Positions 9,722 through 25,700 of a stretch of DNA of 64,000 nucleotides are shown here, one piece after another. A model generated the notes under the pieces. It was given only the letters and a program-made list of their open reading frames with translations. It was not told the origin of the DNA and did not search any database. How positions within the stretch are numbered: the first letter of the stretch is position 1; each line of letters begins with the position of its first letter. Origin of the DNA: Lagopus muta (taxonomy: Eukaryota; Chordata; Aves; Galliformes; Phasianidae); contig NC_064433.1 in the NCBI RefSeq assembly GCF_023343835.1, positions 65,618,032 to 65,682,031 on the forward strand. The letters are read 5' to 3'. The translations under genes and the position numbers were made by a program.

Positions 9722-12700
9722 CACCACCACCACCCACTAACAGAAACCACCAGCACCACCACTCTCTAACACACACCACCACCAGCACCACCCTCTAACA
9801 CACACCACCACGACCACCACCACCCTCTAACACACACCACCACCACCCTCTAAAAAACACCACCACCACCACCATCTAAAATACTCTACCACCACCACCA
9901 CCACCTCCTAAAATACTCTACCATCACCACCACTGCCAGCCTCTAACACTCAGCACCACCACGCACACAACCTCCCTCTAACACACACCACCACGAGCAC
10001 CACGACCACCACCCTCTAACACAAAACACCATCACCACCACCACACTCTAACACACAACACCACCAGCCCGTAACACACACCACCATGACCAGCACCACC
10101 ACGAGCCTCTAACACACACCACCTCGAGGCTCTAATACACACCAACACCACCCTCTAACACACACAACCGCCACCACCCTCTAACACACACCACCGCCAC
10201 CACCACCACCATCTAAAATACACTACCACAACCACCACCACCACCACCCTCTAACACACACCACCACCACCACCCTCTAACACACACCACCACCACCACC
10301 CTCTAACACACACCACCACCACCACCCTCTAACACACACCACCACCACCACCCTCTAACACACACCACCACCACCACCCTCTAACACACACCACCACCAC
10401 CACCCTCTAACACACACCACCACCACCCTCTAACACACACCACCACCACCCTCTAACACACACCACCACCACCCTCTAACACACACCACCACCACCACCA
10501 GCCTCTAGCACACACCACCACCACCACCAGCCTCTGACACACACCACCAGCCTCTGACACACACCACCAGCACCACCACCACCCACTAACACACACCACC
10601 AGCACCACCACTCTCTAACACACAACACCACCACCACCAACAACCCTCTAAGACACACCTCCAACACCACCACCCTCTAACACACACCACCACCAGCACC
10701 ACCCTCTAACACACACCACCACGACCACCACCACCCTCTAACACACACCACCACGAACACCACCATCACCACCCTCTAACACACACCACCACGACCACCA
10801 CCCTCTAACACAAAACACCATCACCACCGCCACACGCTAACACACAACAACACCACCAGCCTATAACACACACCACCATGACCAGCACCACCACGAGCCT
10901 CTAACACACACCACCTCGAGACTCTAACACACACCACCACGAGCCTCTAACACACACCACCACCACCACCAACACACACCACCACCCTCTAACACACAGC
11001 ACCACCACCACCAGCCTCTAACACACACCACCACCACCAGCCTCTAACACACACCACCACCACCAACACTCTTTAACACACACCACCACCACCACCCTTG
11101 AACACACACCACCACCACCAACCTCTAACACACACCACCACAACCATCCTCTAACACACACCACCACAACCATCCTCTAACACACACCACCACAACCATC
11201 CTCTAACACACACCACCACAACCATCCTCTAACACACACCACCACCACCACCATCTAAAATACACTACCAGCACCACCACCGCCACCCACTAACATTCAC
11301 CACCACCACCACCCTCTAACACACACCACCACCAGCCTCTAACACACAACACCACCAACTCCAACACCCTCTAACAAACACCACTTCCACCACCCTGCAA
11401 CACACACCACCACAAGCAAAAACCTCTAACACACACCACCACGACCACCACCACCCTCTAACATACACCATCACCACCACCACCACCCTCTAACACTCAG
11501 CACCACCACCACCACCCTCTAACACTCAGCACCACCTTCTAACACACACCACCACCACCCTCTAACACACACCACCGCCACCAACACACACCACCACCTC
11601 CACAACCATCTAAAATACACTACCACCACCACCGCCGCCACCCACTAACACTCACCACCACCACCACCCCCTAACACGCACCACCACCACCACCACCCTC
11701 TAACACGCACCACCACCACCACTCTCTAACACACACCACCACCACGCACACAACCTCCCTCTAACACACACCACCACGAACACCACCACCACCACCCTCT
11801 AACACACAACACCACGACAACCACCACCCGCTAACACACACCACCACCACCACCACCCACTAACACACTCCACCACCACCACCACCATCCTCTAACACAC
11901 ACCACCATCACCACCACCACTCTCTAACGCACACCACCACCAGCCTCTAACACACACCACCAGCCTCTAACACACACCACCAGCCTCTAACACACACCAC
12001 CAGCCTCTAACACACACCACCAGCCTCTAACACACACCACCAGCCTCTAACACACACCACCAGCGCCACCACCACCCACTAACACACACCACCAGCACCA
12101 CCAGTCTCTAACACACAACACCACAACCACCAACAACCCTCTAAAACACACCTCCAACACCACCACCCTCTAACACACACCACCACAAGCACCACCCTCT
12201 AACACACACCACCACGACCACCACCACCCTCTAACACACACCACCACCACCCTGTAAAAAACACCACCACCACCACCATCTAAAATACTCTACCACCAAC
12301 ACCACCACCACCTAAAATACTCTACCATCACCACCACTGCCAGCCTCTAACACTCAGCACCACCACCACCACCCTCTATCACACACCTCCACCACCACCA
12401 CCCTCTAACACAAAACACCATCACCACCACCACACTCTAACACACAACAACACCACCTGCCGGTAACACACACGACCATGACCAGCACCACCACCAGCCT
12501 CTAACACACACCACCACCACCACCCTCTATCACACACCTCCACCACCACCACCCTCTAACACAAAACACCATCACCACCACCACACTCTAACACAAAACA
12601 CCATCACCACCACCACACTCTAACACACAACACCACCACCTGCCGGTAACACACACGACCATGACCAGCACCACCACCAGCCTCTAACACACACCACCAC

Positions 12701-13224
12701 CACCACCCACTAACACACACCACCACCACCACCCACTAACAAACACCACCACCACCACCAGCCTCTAACACACACCACCACCAACACCAGCCTCTAACAC
12801 ACACCACCACCACACACCACCACCACCAACACACACCACCACCACCACCACTCTTTAACACACTCCACCACCACCACCACCAACCCTCTAACACACACCT
12901 CCAACACCACCACCCTCTAACACACACCACCACCACCACCCTCTAACACACACCACCACCACCACCCTCTAACACACACCACCACCACCACCCTCTAACA
13001 CACACCACCACCACCACCCTCTAACACACACCAACAACCGCCACCATATAACACACACCACCACCAACACACACCACCACCTCCACAACCATCTAAAATA
13101 CACTACCACCACCACCGCCGCCACCCACTAACATTCACCACCACCACCAGCCTCTAACACTCACCACCACCAGCCTCTAACACTCACCACCACCACCAGC
13201 CTCTAACACTCACCACCACCACCA

Positions 13225-13544
13225 GCCTCTAACACGCACCACCAGCCTCTAACACGCACCACCAGCCTCTAACACGCACCACCAGCCTCTAACACGCACC
13301 ACCAGCCTCTAACACGCACCACCAGCCTCTAACACGCACCACCAGCCTCTAACACGCACCACCAGCCTCTAACACGCACCACCAGCCTCTAACACGCACC
13401 ACCAGCCTCTAACACGCACCACCAGCCTCTAACACGCACCACCAGCCTCTAACACGCACCACCAGCCTCTAACACGCACCACCAGCCTCTAACACGCACC
13501 ACCAGCCTCTAACACGCACCACCAGCCTCTAACACGCACCACCA
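13225..13544. repeat. 20-bp run with CACGC variant (16 units)
   Basis: Sixteen units of CCTCTAACACGCACCACCAG, each carrying one CpG, so CpGs are spaced exactly 20 bp apart. The duplicated run at 25,463-25,722 has 13 units. Upstream is the recurrent module TAAAATACACTACCACCACC then GCCGCCACCCACTAACATTC. Confidence 0.92.
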
Positions 13545-14504
13545 CCACCACCAGCCTCTAACACACACCACCACCACCAGCCTCTAACACACTCCACCAC
13601 CACCACCACTCTTTAACACACTCCACCACCACCACCACTCTTTAACACACTCCACCACCACCACCACCAACCCTCTAACACACACCTCCAACACCACCAC
13701 CCTCTAACACACACCACCACCATCCTCTAACACACACCACCACGACCACCACCACCATCTAAAACACTCTACCACCACCACCACCACCAACCCTCTAACA
13801 CACACCTCCACCACCACCACCCTCTAACACAAAACACCATCACCACCACCACACTCTAACACACAACACCACCACCTGCCGGTAACACACACGACCATGA
13901 CCAGCACCACCACCAGCCTCTAACACACACCACCACCACCACCCACTAACACACACCACCACCACCACCAGCCTCTAACACACACCACCACCACCACCAG
14001 CCTCTAACACACACCACCACCACACACCACCACCACCACGCACCACCACCACCAACACGCACCACCACCACCACCACTCTTTAACACACTCCACCACCAC
14101 CACCACCAACCCTCTAACACACACCTCCAACACCACCACCCTCTAACACACACCACCACCACCACCCTCTAACACACACCACCACCACCACCCTCTAACA
14201 CACACCACCACCACCACCCTCTAACACACCACCACCACCCTCTAACACACACCAACAACCGCCACCGTATAACACACACCACCACCACCACCAACACACA
14301 CCACCACCTCCACAACCATCTAAAATACACTACCACCACCGCCGCCACCCACTAACATTCACCACCACCACCAGCCTCTAACACTCACCACCACCACCAG
14401 CCTCTAACACTCACCACCACCACCAGCCTCTAACACACACCACCACCACCAGCCTCTAACACACACCACCACCACCAGCCTCTAACACACACCACCACCA
14501 CCAG

Positions 14505-14804
14505 CCTCTAACACGCACCACCAGCCTCTAACACGCACCACCAGCCTCTAACACGCACCACCAGCCTCTAACACGCACCACCAGCCTCTAACACGCACCA
14601 CCAGCCTCTAACACGCACCACCAGCCTCTAACACGCACCACCAGCCTCTAACACGCACCACCAGCCTCTAACACGCACCACCAGCCTCTAACACGCACCA
14701 CCAGCCTCTAACACGCACCACCAGCCTCTAACACGCACCACCAGCCTCTAACACGCACCACCAGCCTCTAACACGCACCACCAGCCTCTAACACGCACCA
14801 CCAC
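14505..14804. repeat. 20-bp CACGC run (15 units)
   Basis: Fifteen CpG-bearing 20-bp units. The counterpart at 26,705-27,044 has 17. The run is preceded by the same GCCGCCACCCACTAACATTC module as its neighbours and followed by units with CACACTCC. Confidence 0.92.
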
Positions 14805-15422
14805 CACCACCAGCCTCTAACACACTCCACCACCACCACCAGCCTCTAACACACTCCACCACCACCACCAGCCTCTAACACACTCCACCACCACCACCAC
14901 TCTTTAACACACTCCACCACCACCACCACCAACCCTCTAACACACACCTCCAACACCACCACCCTCTAACACACACCACCACCACCACCCTCTAACACAC
15001 ACCACCACCACCACCCTCTAACACACACCACCACCACCACCCTCTAACACACCACCACCACCCTCTAACACACACCAACAACCGCCACCGTATAACACAC
15101 ACCACCACCACCAACACACACCACCACCTCCACAACCATCTAAAATACACTACCACCACCGCCGCCACCCACTAACATTCACCACCACCACCAGCCTCTA
15201 ACACTCACCACCACCAGCCTCTAACACTCACCACCACCAGCCTCTAACACTCACCACCACCACCAGCCTCTAACACTCACCACCACCACCAGCCTCTAAC
15301 ACTCACCACCACCACCAGCCTCTAACACACACCACCACCACCAGCCTCTAACACACACCACCACCACCAGCCTCTAACACACACCACCACCACCAGCCTC
15401 TAACACACACCACCACCACCAG

Positions 15423-15682
15423 CCTCTAACACGCACCACCAGCCTCTAACACGCACCACCAGCCTCTAACACGCACCACCAGCCTCTAACACGCACCACC
15501 AGCCTCTAACACGCACCACCAGCCTCTAACACGCACCACCAGCCTCTAACACGCACCACCAGCCTCTAACACGCACCACCAGCCTCTAACACGCACCACC
15601 AGCCTCTAACACGCACCACCAGCCTCTAACACGCACCACCAGCCTCTAACACGCACCACCAGCCTCTAACACGCACCACCAC
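15423..15682. repeat. 20-bp CACGC run (13 units)
   Basis: Thirteen CpG-bearing units. The counterpart at 27,637-27,936 has 15 units. It lies in the shortest of the local composite modules (about 0.82 kb before it, about 1.33 kb after). Confidence 0.9.
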
Positions 15683-16758
15683 CACCACCAGCCTCTAACA
15701 CACACCACCACCACCACCAGCCTCTAACACACTCCACCACCACCACCACTCTTTAACACACTCCACCACCACCACCACTCTTTAACACACTCCACCACCA
15801 CCACCACCAACCCTCTAACACACACCTCCAACACCACCACCCTCTAACACACACCACCACCATCCTCTAACACACACCACCACGACCACCACCACCATCT
15901 AAAACACTCTACCACCACCACCACCACCAACCCTCTAACACACACCTCCACCACCACCACCCTCTAACACAAAACACCATCACCACCACCACACTCTAAC
16001 ACACAACACCACCACCTGCCGGTAACACACACGACCATGACCAGCACCACCACCAGCCTCTAACACACACCACCACCACCACCCACTAACACACACCACC
16101 ACCACCACCAGCCTCTAACACACACCACCACCACCACCAGCCTCTAACACACACCACCACCACACACCACCACCACCACGCACCACCACCACGCACCACC
16201 ACCACCAACACGCACCACCACCACCACCACTCTTTAACACACTCCACCACCACCACCACCAACCCTCTAACACACACCTCCAACACCACCACCCTCTAAC
16301 ACACACCACCACCACCACCCTCTAACACACACCACCACCACCACCCTCTAACACACACCACCACCACCACCCTCTAACACACCACCACCACCCTCTAACA
16401 CACACCAACAACCGCCACCGTATAACACACACCACCACCACCAACACACACCACCACCTCCACAACCATCTAAAATACACTACCACCACCGCCGCCACCC
16501 ACTAACATTCACCACCACCACCAGCCTCTAACACTCACCACCACCACCAGCCTCTAACACTCACCACCACCACCAGCCTCTAACACTCACCACCACCACC
16601 AGCCTCTAACACACACCACCACCACCAGCCTCTAACACACACCACCACCACCAGCCTCTAACACACACCACCACCACCAGCCTCTAACACACACCACCAC
16701 CACCAGCCTCTAACACACACCACCACCACCAGCCTCTAACACACACCACCACCACCAG

Positions 16759-17078
16759 CCTCTAACACGCACCACCAGCCTCTAACACGCACCACCAGCC
16801 TCTAACACGCACCACCAGCCTCTAACACGCACCACCAGCCTCTAACACGCACCACCAGCCTCTAACACGCACCACCAGCCTCTAACACGCACCACCAGCC
16901 TCTAACACGCACCACCAGCCTCTAACACGCACCACCAGCCTCTAACACGCACCACCAGCCTCTAACACGCACCACCAGCCTCTAACACGCACCACCAGCC
17001 TCTAACACGCACCACCAGCCTCTAACACGCACCACCAGCCTCTAACACGCACCACCAGCCTCTAACACGCACCACCAC
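16759..17078. repeat. 20-bp CACGC run (16 units)
   Basis: Sixteen CpG-bearing units. The counterpart at 28,961-29,280 also has 16, so this run has not changed length since the 12-kb duplication. Confidence 0.9.
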
Positions 17079-18941
17079 CACCACCAGCCTCTAACACACA
17101 CCACCACCACCACCAGCCTCTAACACACTCCACCACCACCACCACTCTTTAACACACTCCACCACCACCACCACTCTTTAACACACTCCACCACCACCAC
17201 CACCAACCCTCTAACACACACCTCCAACACCACCACCCTCTAACACACACCACCACCATCCTCTAACACACACCACCACGACCACCACCACCATCTAAAA
17301 CACTCTACCACCACCACCACCACCAACCCTCTAACACACACCTCCACCACCACCACCCTCTAACACAAAACACCATCACCACCACCACACTCTAACACAC
17401 AACACCACCACCTGCCGGTAACACACACGACCATGACCAGCACCACCACCAGCCTCTAACACACACCACCACCACCACCCACTAACACACACCACCACCA
17501 CCACCAGCCTCTAACACACACCACCACCACCACCAGCCTCTAACACACACCACCACCACACACCACCACCACCACGCACCACCACCACCAACACGCACCA
17601 CCACCACCACCACTCTTTAACACACTCCACCACCACCACCACCAACCCTCTAACACACACCTCCAACACCACCACCCTCTAACACACACCACCACCACCA
17701 CCCTCTAACACACACCACCACCACCACCCTCTAACACACACCACCACCACCACCCTCTAACACACCACCACCACCCTCTAACACACACCAACAACCGCCA
17801 CCGTATAACACACACCACCACCACCACCAACACACACCACCACCTCCACAACCATCTAAAATACACTACCACCACCGCCGCCACCCACTAACATTCACCA
17901 CCACCACCAGCCTCTAACACTCACCACCACCAGCCTCTAACACTCACCACCACCAGCCTCTAACACTCACCACCACCACCAGCCTCTAACACTCACCACC
18001 ACCACCAGCCTCTAACACACACCACCACCACCAGCCTCTAACACACACCACCACCACCAGCCTCTAACACACACCACCAGCCTCTAACACACACCACCAG
18101 CCTCTAACACACACCACCAGCCTCTAACACACACCACCAGCCTCTAACACACACCACCAGCCTCTAACACACACCACCAGCCTCTAACACACACCACCAG
18201 CCTCTAACACACACCACCAGCCTCTAACACACACCACCACCACCCTCTAACACACACCACCACGACCACCACCACCATCTAAAATACTCTACCACCACCA
18301 CCACCGCCACCCTCTAACACACACCACCACCTTCTAACACACACCAACAACCGCCACCGTATAACACACACCACCACCACCAACACACACCACCACCTCC
18401 ACAACCATCTAAAATACACTACCACCACCACCACCGCCACCCTCTAACACTCAGCACCACCACCACCACCCTCTAACACACACCACCACCTTCTAACACA
18501 CACCAACAACCGCCACCGTATAACACACACCACCACCACCAACACACACCACCACCTCCACAACCATCTAGAATACACTACCACCACCACCGCCGCCACC
18601 CACTAACATTCACCACCACCACCACCCCCTAACACGCACCACCACCACCACCACCACCCTCTAACACGCACCACCACCACCACTCTCTAACACACACCAC
18701 CACCACGCACACAACCTCCCTCTAACACACACCACCACGAACACCACCACCACCACCCTCTAACACACAACACCATCACCACCCTCTAACACACAACACC
18801 ACCCCCTAACACAAACCACCACCACCCACTAACACAAACTACCACCACCACCACCCACTAAGACACACCACCACCACCGTCACCATCCTCTAACACACAC
18901 CACCATCACCACCACCACTCTCTAACGCACACCAGCACCAC

Positions 18942-19250
18942 CACCAGCCTCTGACACACACCACCACCACCACCAGCCTCTGACACACACCACCACCACC
19001 ACCAGCCTCTGACACACACCACCAGCCTCTGACACACACCACCAGCCTCTGACACACACCACCAGCCTCTGACACACACCACCAGCCTCTGACACACACC
19101 ACCAGCCTCTGACACACACCACCAGCCTCTGACACACACCACCAGCCTCTGACACACACCACCAGCCTCTGACACACACCACCAGCCTCTGACACACACC
19201 ACCAGCCTCTGACACACACCACCAGCCTCTGACACACACCACCAGCCTCT
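18942..19250. repeat. 20-bp run with CTCTGACAC variant, long form
   Basis: The first units are extended to 26-29 bp by extra ACC triplets, followed by about a dozen 20-bp CCTCTGACACACACCACCAG units that revert to CTAAC at the right end. The counterpart at 31,155-31,430 is about two units shorter and has a CTAAC unit interrupting the CTGAC run. Confidence 0.88.
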
Positions 19251-19738
19251 AACACACACCACCAGCCTCTAACACACACCACCAGCCTCTAACACACACC
19301 TCCAGCCTCTAACACACACCACAACGACCACCAACACCATCTAAAATACTCTACCACCACCACCAACAACAACCCTCTAACACACACCTCCAACACCACC
19401 ACCCTCTAACACACACCACCACCACCCTCTAACACACACCACCACCACCCTCTAACACACACCACCACGACCACCACCACCATCTAAAATACTCTACCAC
19501 CACCACCACCGCCACCCTCTAACACACACCACCACCTTCTAACACACACCAACAACCGCCACCGTATAACACACACCACCACCACCAACACACACCACCA
19601 CCTCCACAACCATCTAAAATACACTACCACCACCACCGCCGCCACCCACTAACATTCACCACCACCACCACCCCCTAACACGCACCACCACCACCACCAC
19701 CACCCTCTAACACGCACCACCACCACGCACACAACCTC

Positions 19739-19765
19739 GATCTTCTCTCACACTCTCACACCACC
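19739..19765. repeat. Junction between the two 12-kb blocks
   Basis: After ACAACCTC the sequence reads GATCTTCTCTCACACTCTCAC and then resumes with CACCACCACCAGCCTCTAAC. The GATCTT piece is found nowhere else in the array. The CTCTCACACTCTCAC part resembles the left edge (6,897-7,117), as if array-edge sequence was carried along or filler was added at the breakpoint. Confidence 0.8.
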
Positions 19766-22700
19766 ACCAGCCTCTAACACACACCACCAGCCTCTAACAC
19801 ACACCACCAGCGCCACCACCACCCACTAACACACACCACCAGCACCACCAGTCTCTAACACACAACAGCACAACCACCAACAACCCTCTAACACACACCT
19901 CCAACACCACCACCCTCTAACACACACCACCACCAGCACCACCCTCTAACACACACCACCACCAGCACCACCACCCTCTAACACACACCACCACCACCCT
20001 CTAACACACACCACCACCACCACCCACTAACACACACCACCACCACCAGCCTCTAACACACACCACCACCACCAGCCTCTAACACACACCACCACCACCA
20101 GCCTCTAACACACACCACCACCAGCCTCTAACACACACCACCACCACCACCACACACCACCACCACCACACACCACCACCACCACCACTCTTTAACACAC
20201 TCCACCACCACCACCACCAACCCTCTAACATACACCACCACCACCACCCTCTAACAAACACCACCACCCTCTAACACACACCACCACCCTCTAACACACA
20301 CCACCACCACCACCCTCTAACACACACCACCACCACCGTCACCACCATCTAAAATACTCTACCACCACCACCACCACCACCCTCTAACACACACCACCAC
20401 CTTCTAACACACACCAACAACCGCCACCGTATAACACACACCACCAACACCACCAACACACACCACCACCTCCACAACCATCTAAAATACACTACCACCA
20501 CCACCGCCGCCACCCACTAACATTCATCACCACCACCCCCTAAAACACACACCACCACCAGCCTCTAACACGCACCACCACCAGCCTCTAACACGCACCA
20601 CCACCACCACCAGCCTCTAACACGCACCACCACCACCACCAGCCTCTAACACGCACCACCACCACCACCAGCCTCTAACACGCACCACCACCACCACCAG
20701 CCTCTAACACGCACCACCACCACCACCAGCCTCTAACACACACCACCACCACCACCAGCCTCTAACACACACCACCACCACCACCAGCCTCTAACACACA
20801 CCACCACCACCACCAGCCTCTAACACGCACCACCAGCCTCTAACACACACCACCAGCCTCTAACACACACCACCAGCCTCTAACACACACCACCAGCCTC
20901 TAACACACACCACCAGCCTCTAACACACACCACCAGCCTCTAACACACACCACCAGCCTCTAACACACACCACCAGCCTCTAACACACACCACCAGCCTC
21001 TAACACACACCACCAGCCTCTAACACACACCACCACCACCACCACTCTTTAACACACTCCACCACCACCACCACTCTTTAACACACTCCACCACCACCAC
21101 AACCAACCCTCTAACACACACCTCCAACACCACCACCCTCTAACACACACCACCACCACCCTCTAACACACACCACCACGACCACCACCACCATCTAAAA
21201 TACTCTACCACCACCACCACCGCCACCCTCTAACACTCAGCACCACCACCACCACCCTCTAACACACACCACCACCTTCTAACACACACCAACAACCGCC
21301 ACCGTATAACACACACACACCACCACCAACACACACCACCACCTCCACAACCATCTAAAATACACTACCACCACCACCGCCGCCACCCACTAACATTCAC
21401 CACCACCACCACCCCCTAACACGCACCACCACCACCACCACCCTCTAACACGCACCACCACCACCACTCTCTAACACACACCACCACCACGCACACAACC
21501 TCCCTCTAACACACACCACCACGAACACCACCACCACCACCCTCTAACACACAACACCACGACAACCACCACCCTCTAACACACAACACCATCACCACCC
21601 TCTAACACACAACACCACCCCCTAACACAAACCACCACCACCCACTAACACAAACTACCACCACCACCACCCACTAACACACACCACCACCACCGTCACC
21701 ATCCTCTAACACACACCACCATCACCACCACCACTCTCTAACGCACACCAGCACCACCACCAGCCTCTGACACACACCACCAGCCTCTGACACACACCAC
21801 CAGCCTCTGACACACACCACCAGCCTCTGACACACACCACCAGCCTCTGACACACACCACCAGCCTCTGACACACACCACCAGCCTCTGACACACACCAC
21901 CAGCCTCTGACACACACCACCAGCCTCTGACACACAGCACCAGCACCACCACCACCCACTAACAGAAACCACCAGCACCACCACTCTCTAACACACACCA
22001 CCACCAGCACCACCCTCTAACACACACCACCACGACCACCACCACCCTCTAACACACACCACCACCACCCTCTAAAAAACACCACCACCACCACCATCTA
22101 AAATACTCTACCACCACCACCACCACCTCCTAAAATACTCTACCATCACCACCACTGCCAGCCTCTAACACTCAGCACCACCACGCACACAACCTCCCTC
22201 TAACACACACCACCACGAGCACCACGACCACCACCCTCTAACACAAAACACCATCACCACCACCACACTCTAACACACAACACCACCAGCCCGTAACACA
22301 CACCACCATGACCAGCACCACCACGAGCCTCTAACACACACCACCTCGAGGCTCTAATACACACCAACACCACCCTCTAACACACACAACCGCCACCACC
22401 CTCTAACACACACCACCGCCACCACCACCACCATCTAAAATACACTACCACAACCACCACCACCACCACCCTCTAACACACACCACCACCACCACCCTCT
22501 AACACACACCACCACCACCACCCTCTAACACACACCACCACCACCACCCTCTAACACACACCACCACCACCACCCTCTAACACACACCACCACCACCACC
22601 CTCTAACACACACCACCACCACCACCCTCTAACACACACCACCACCACCACCCTCTAACACACACCACCACCACCCTCTAACACACACCACCACCACCCT

Positions 22701-25700
22701 CTAACACACACCACCACCACCCTCTAACACACACCACCACCACCACCAGCCTCTAGCACACACCACCACCACCAGCCTCTGACACACACCACCAGCCTCT
22801 GACACACACCACCAGCACCACCACCACCCACTAACACACACCACCAGCACCACCACTCTCTAACACACAACACCACCACCACCAACAACCCTCTAACACA
22901 CACCTCCAACACCACCACCCTCTAACACACACCACCACCAGCACCACCCTCTAACACACACCACCACGACCACCACCACCCTCTAACACACACCACCACG
23001 AACACCACCATCACCACCCTCTAACACACACCACCACGACCACCACCCTCTAACACAAAACACCATCACCACCGCCACACGCTAACACACAACAACACCA
23101 CCAGCCTATAACACACACCACCATGACCAGCACCACCACGAGCCTCTAACACACACCACCTCGAGACTCTAACACACACCACCACGAGCCTCTAACACAC
23201 ACCACCACCACCACCAACACACACCACCACCCTCTAACACACAGCACCACCACCACCAGCCTCTAACACACACCACCACCACCAGCCTCTAACACACACC
23301 ACCACCACCAACACTCTTTAACACACACCACCACCACCACCCTTGAACACACACCACCACCACCAACCTCTAACACACACCACCACAACCATCCTCTAAC
23401 ACACACCACCACAACCATCCTCTAACACACACCACCACAACCATCCTCTAACACACACCACCACAACCATCCTCTAACACACACCACCACCACCACCATC
23501 TAAAATACACTACCAGCACCACCACCGCCACCCACTAACATTCACCACCACCACCACCCTCTAACACACACCACCACCAGCCTCTAACACACAACACCAC
23601 CAACTCCAACACCCTCTAACAAACACCACTTCCACCACCCTGCAACACACACCACCACAAGCAAAAACCTCTAACACACACCACCACGACCACCACCACC
23701 CTCTAACATACACCATCACCACCACCACCACCCTCTAACACTCAGCACCACCACCACCACCCTCTAACACTCAGCACCACCTTCTAACACACACCACCAC
23801 CACCCTCTAACACACACCACCGCCACCAACACACACCACCACCTCCACAACCATCTAAAATACACTACCACCACCACCGCCGCCACCCACTAACACTCAC
23901 CACCACCACCACCCCCTAACACGCACCACCACCACCACCACCCTCTAACACGCACCACCACCACCACTCTCTAACACACACCACCACCACGCACACAACC
24001 TCCCTCTAACACACACCACCACGAACACCACCACCACCACCCTCTAACACACAACACCACGACAACCACCACCCGCTAACACACACCACCACCACCACCA
24101 CCCACTAACACACTCCACCACCACCACCACCATCCTCTAACACACACCACCATCACCACCACCACTCTCTAACGCACACCACCACCAGCCTCTAACACAC
24201 ACCACCAGCCTCTAACACACACCACCAGCCTCTAACACACACCACCAGCCTCTAACACACACCACCAGCCTCTAACACACACCACCAGCCTCTAACACAC
24301 ACCACCAGCGCCACCACCACCCACTAACACACACCACCAGCACCACCAGTCTCTAACACACAACACCACAACCACCAACAACCCTCTAAAACACACCTCC
24401 AACACCACCACCCTCTAACACACACCACCACAAGCACCACCCTCTAACACACACCACCACGACCACCACCACCCTCTAACACACACCACCACCACCCTGT
24501 AAAAAACACCACCACCACCACCATCTAAAATACTCTACCACCAACACCACCACCACCTAAAATACTCTACCATCACCACCACTGCCAGCCTCTAACACTC
24601 AGCACCACCACCACCACCCTCTATCACACACCTCCACCACCACCACCCTCTAACACAAAACACCATCACCACCACCACACTCTAACACACAACAACACCA
24701 CCTGCCGGTAACACACACGACCATGACCAGCACCACCACCAGCCTCTAACACACACCACCACCACCACCCTCTATCACACACCTCCACCACCACCACCCT
24801 CTAACACAAAACACCATCACCACCACCACACTCTAACACAAAACACCATCACCACCACCACACTCTAACACACAACACCACCACCTGCCGGTAACACACA
24901 CGACCATGACCAGCACCACCACCAGCCTCTAACACACACCACCACCACCACCCACTAACACACACCACCACCACCACCCACTAACAAACACCACCACCAC
25001 CAGCCTCTAACACACACCACCACCAACACCAGCCTCTAACACACACCACCACCACACACCACCACCACCAACACACACCACCACCACCACCACTCTTTAA
25101 CACACTCCACCACCACCACCACCAACCCTCTAACACACACCTCCAACACCACCACCCTCTAACACACACCACCACCACCACCCTCTAACACACACCACCA
25201 CCACCACCCTCTAACACACACCACCACCACCACCCTCTAACACACCACCACCACCCTCTAACACACACCAACAACCGCCACCATATAACACACACCACCA
25301 CCAACACACACCACCACCTCCACAACCATCTAAAATACACTACCACCACCACCGCCGCCACCCACTAACATTCACCACCACCACCAGCCTCTAACACTCA
25401 CCACCACCAGCCTCTAACACTCACCACCACCACCAGCCTCTAACACTCACCACCACCACCAGCCTCTAACACGCACCACCAGCCTCTAACACGCACCACC
25501 AGCCTCTAACACGCACCACCAGCCTCTAACACGCACCACCAGCCTCTAACACGCACCACCAGCCTCTAACACGCACCACCAGCCTCTAACACGCACCACC
25601 AGCCTCTAACACGCACCACCAGCCTCTAACACGCACCACCAGCCTCTAACACGCACCACCAGCCTCTAACACGCACCACCAGCCTCTAACACGCACCACC

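Larger units (their letters stand above)
13076..18240. repeat. Composite module repeated five times (0.8-1.4 kb period)
   Basis: A composite unit begins with CACCTCCACAACCATCTAAA and then GCCGCCACCCACTAACATTC, near 13,076, 14,305, 15,122, 16,451 and 17,838 (spacings about 1,229, 817, 1,329 and 1,387 bp). Each is followed by CTCTAACACTCACC units, then a 20-bp run. CACTCTTTAACACACTCC units follow in the first four. Three of the four intervals also contain the marker CACCTGCCGGTAACACAC then CGACCATGACCAGCACC; the shortest lacks it. This is a third organisational layer inside the satellite. It is repeated in 25,315-30,420. Confidence 0.8.
7395..19738. repeat. 12.3-kb block, copy 1 of a tandem duplication
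   Basis: Landmarks recur in the same order in 19,765-31,910. Examples: an AACAGCACAACCACCAACAA motif (7,493 and 19,863), a run of CTCTGACAC units (9,522 and 21,764), a CACCTCGAGGCTCTAATAC motif (10,131 and about 22,345), repeated CACCACAACCATCCTCTAAC (11,150 and 23,390), and CACCTGCCGGTAACACAC motifs. Offsets are 12,370 bp at the start, about 12,220-12,254 through the middle and 12,172 at the end. The changes reflect small indels and unit-number differences. Point variants are otherwise shared, so the duplication is recent. Confidence 0.9.

Noticed and set aside
9464-9791. Minus-strand open frames rich in Cys, Trp, Val and Gly (also near 18,900, 21,720, 31,110, 37,240, 39,100 and 40,150).
   Set aside because: They come from 20-bp units lacking stops in any antisense frame. 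Three units give a 20-residue cycle in all three frames at once, and no frame has a start context, domain or constraint.
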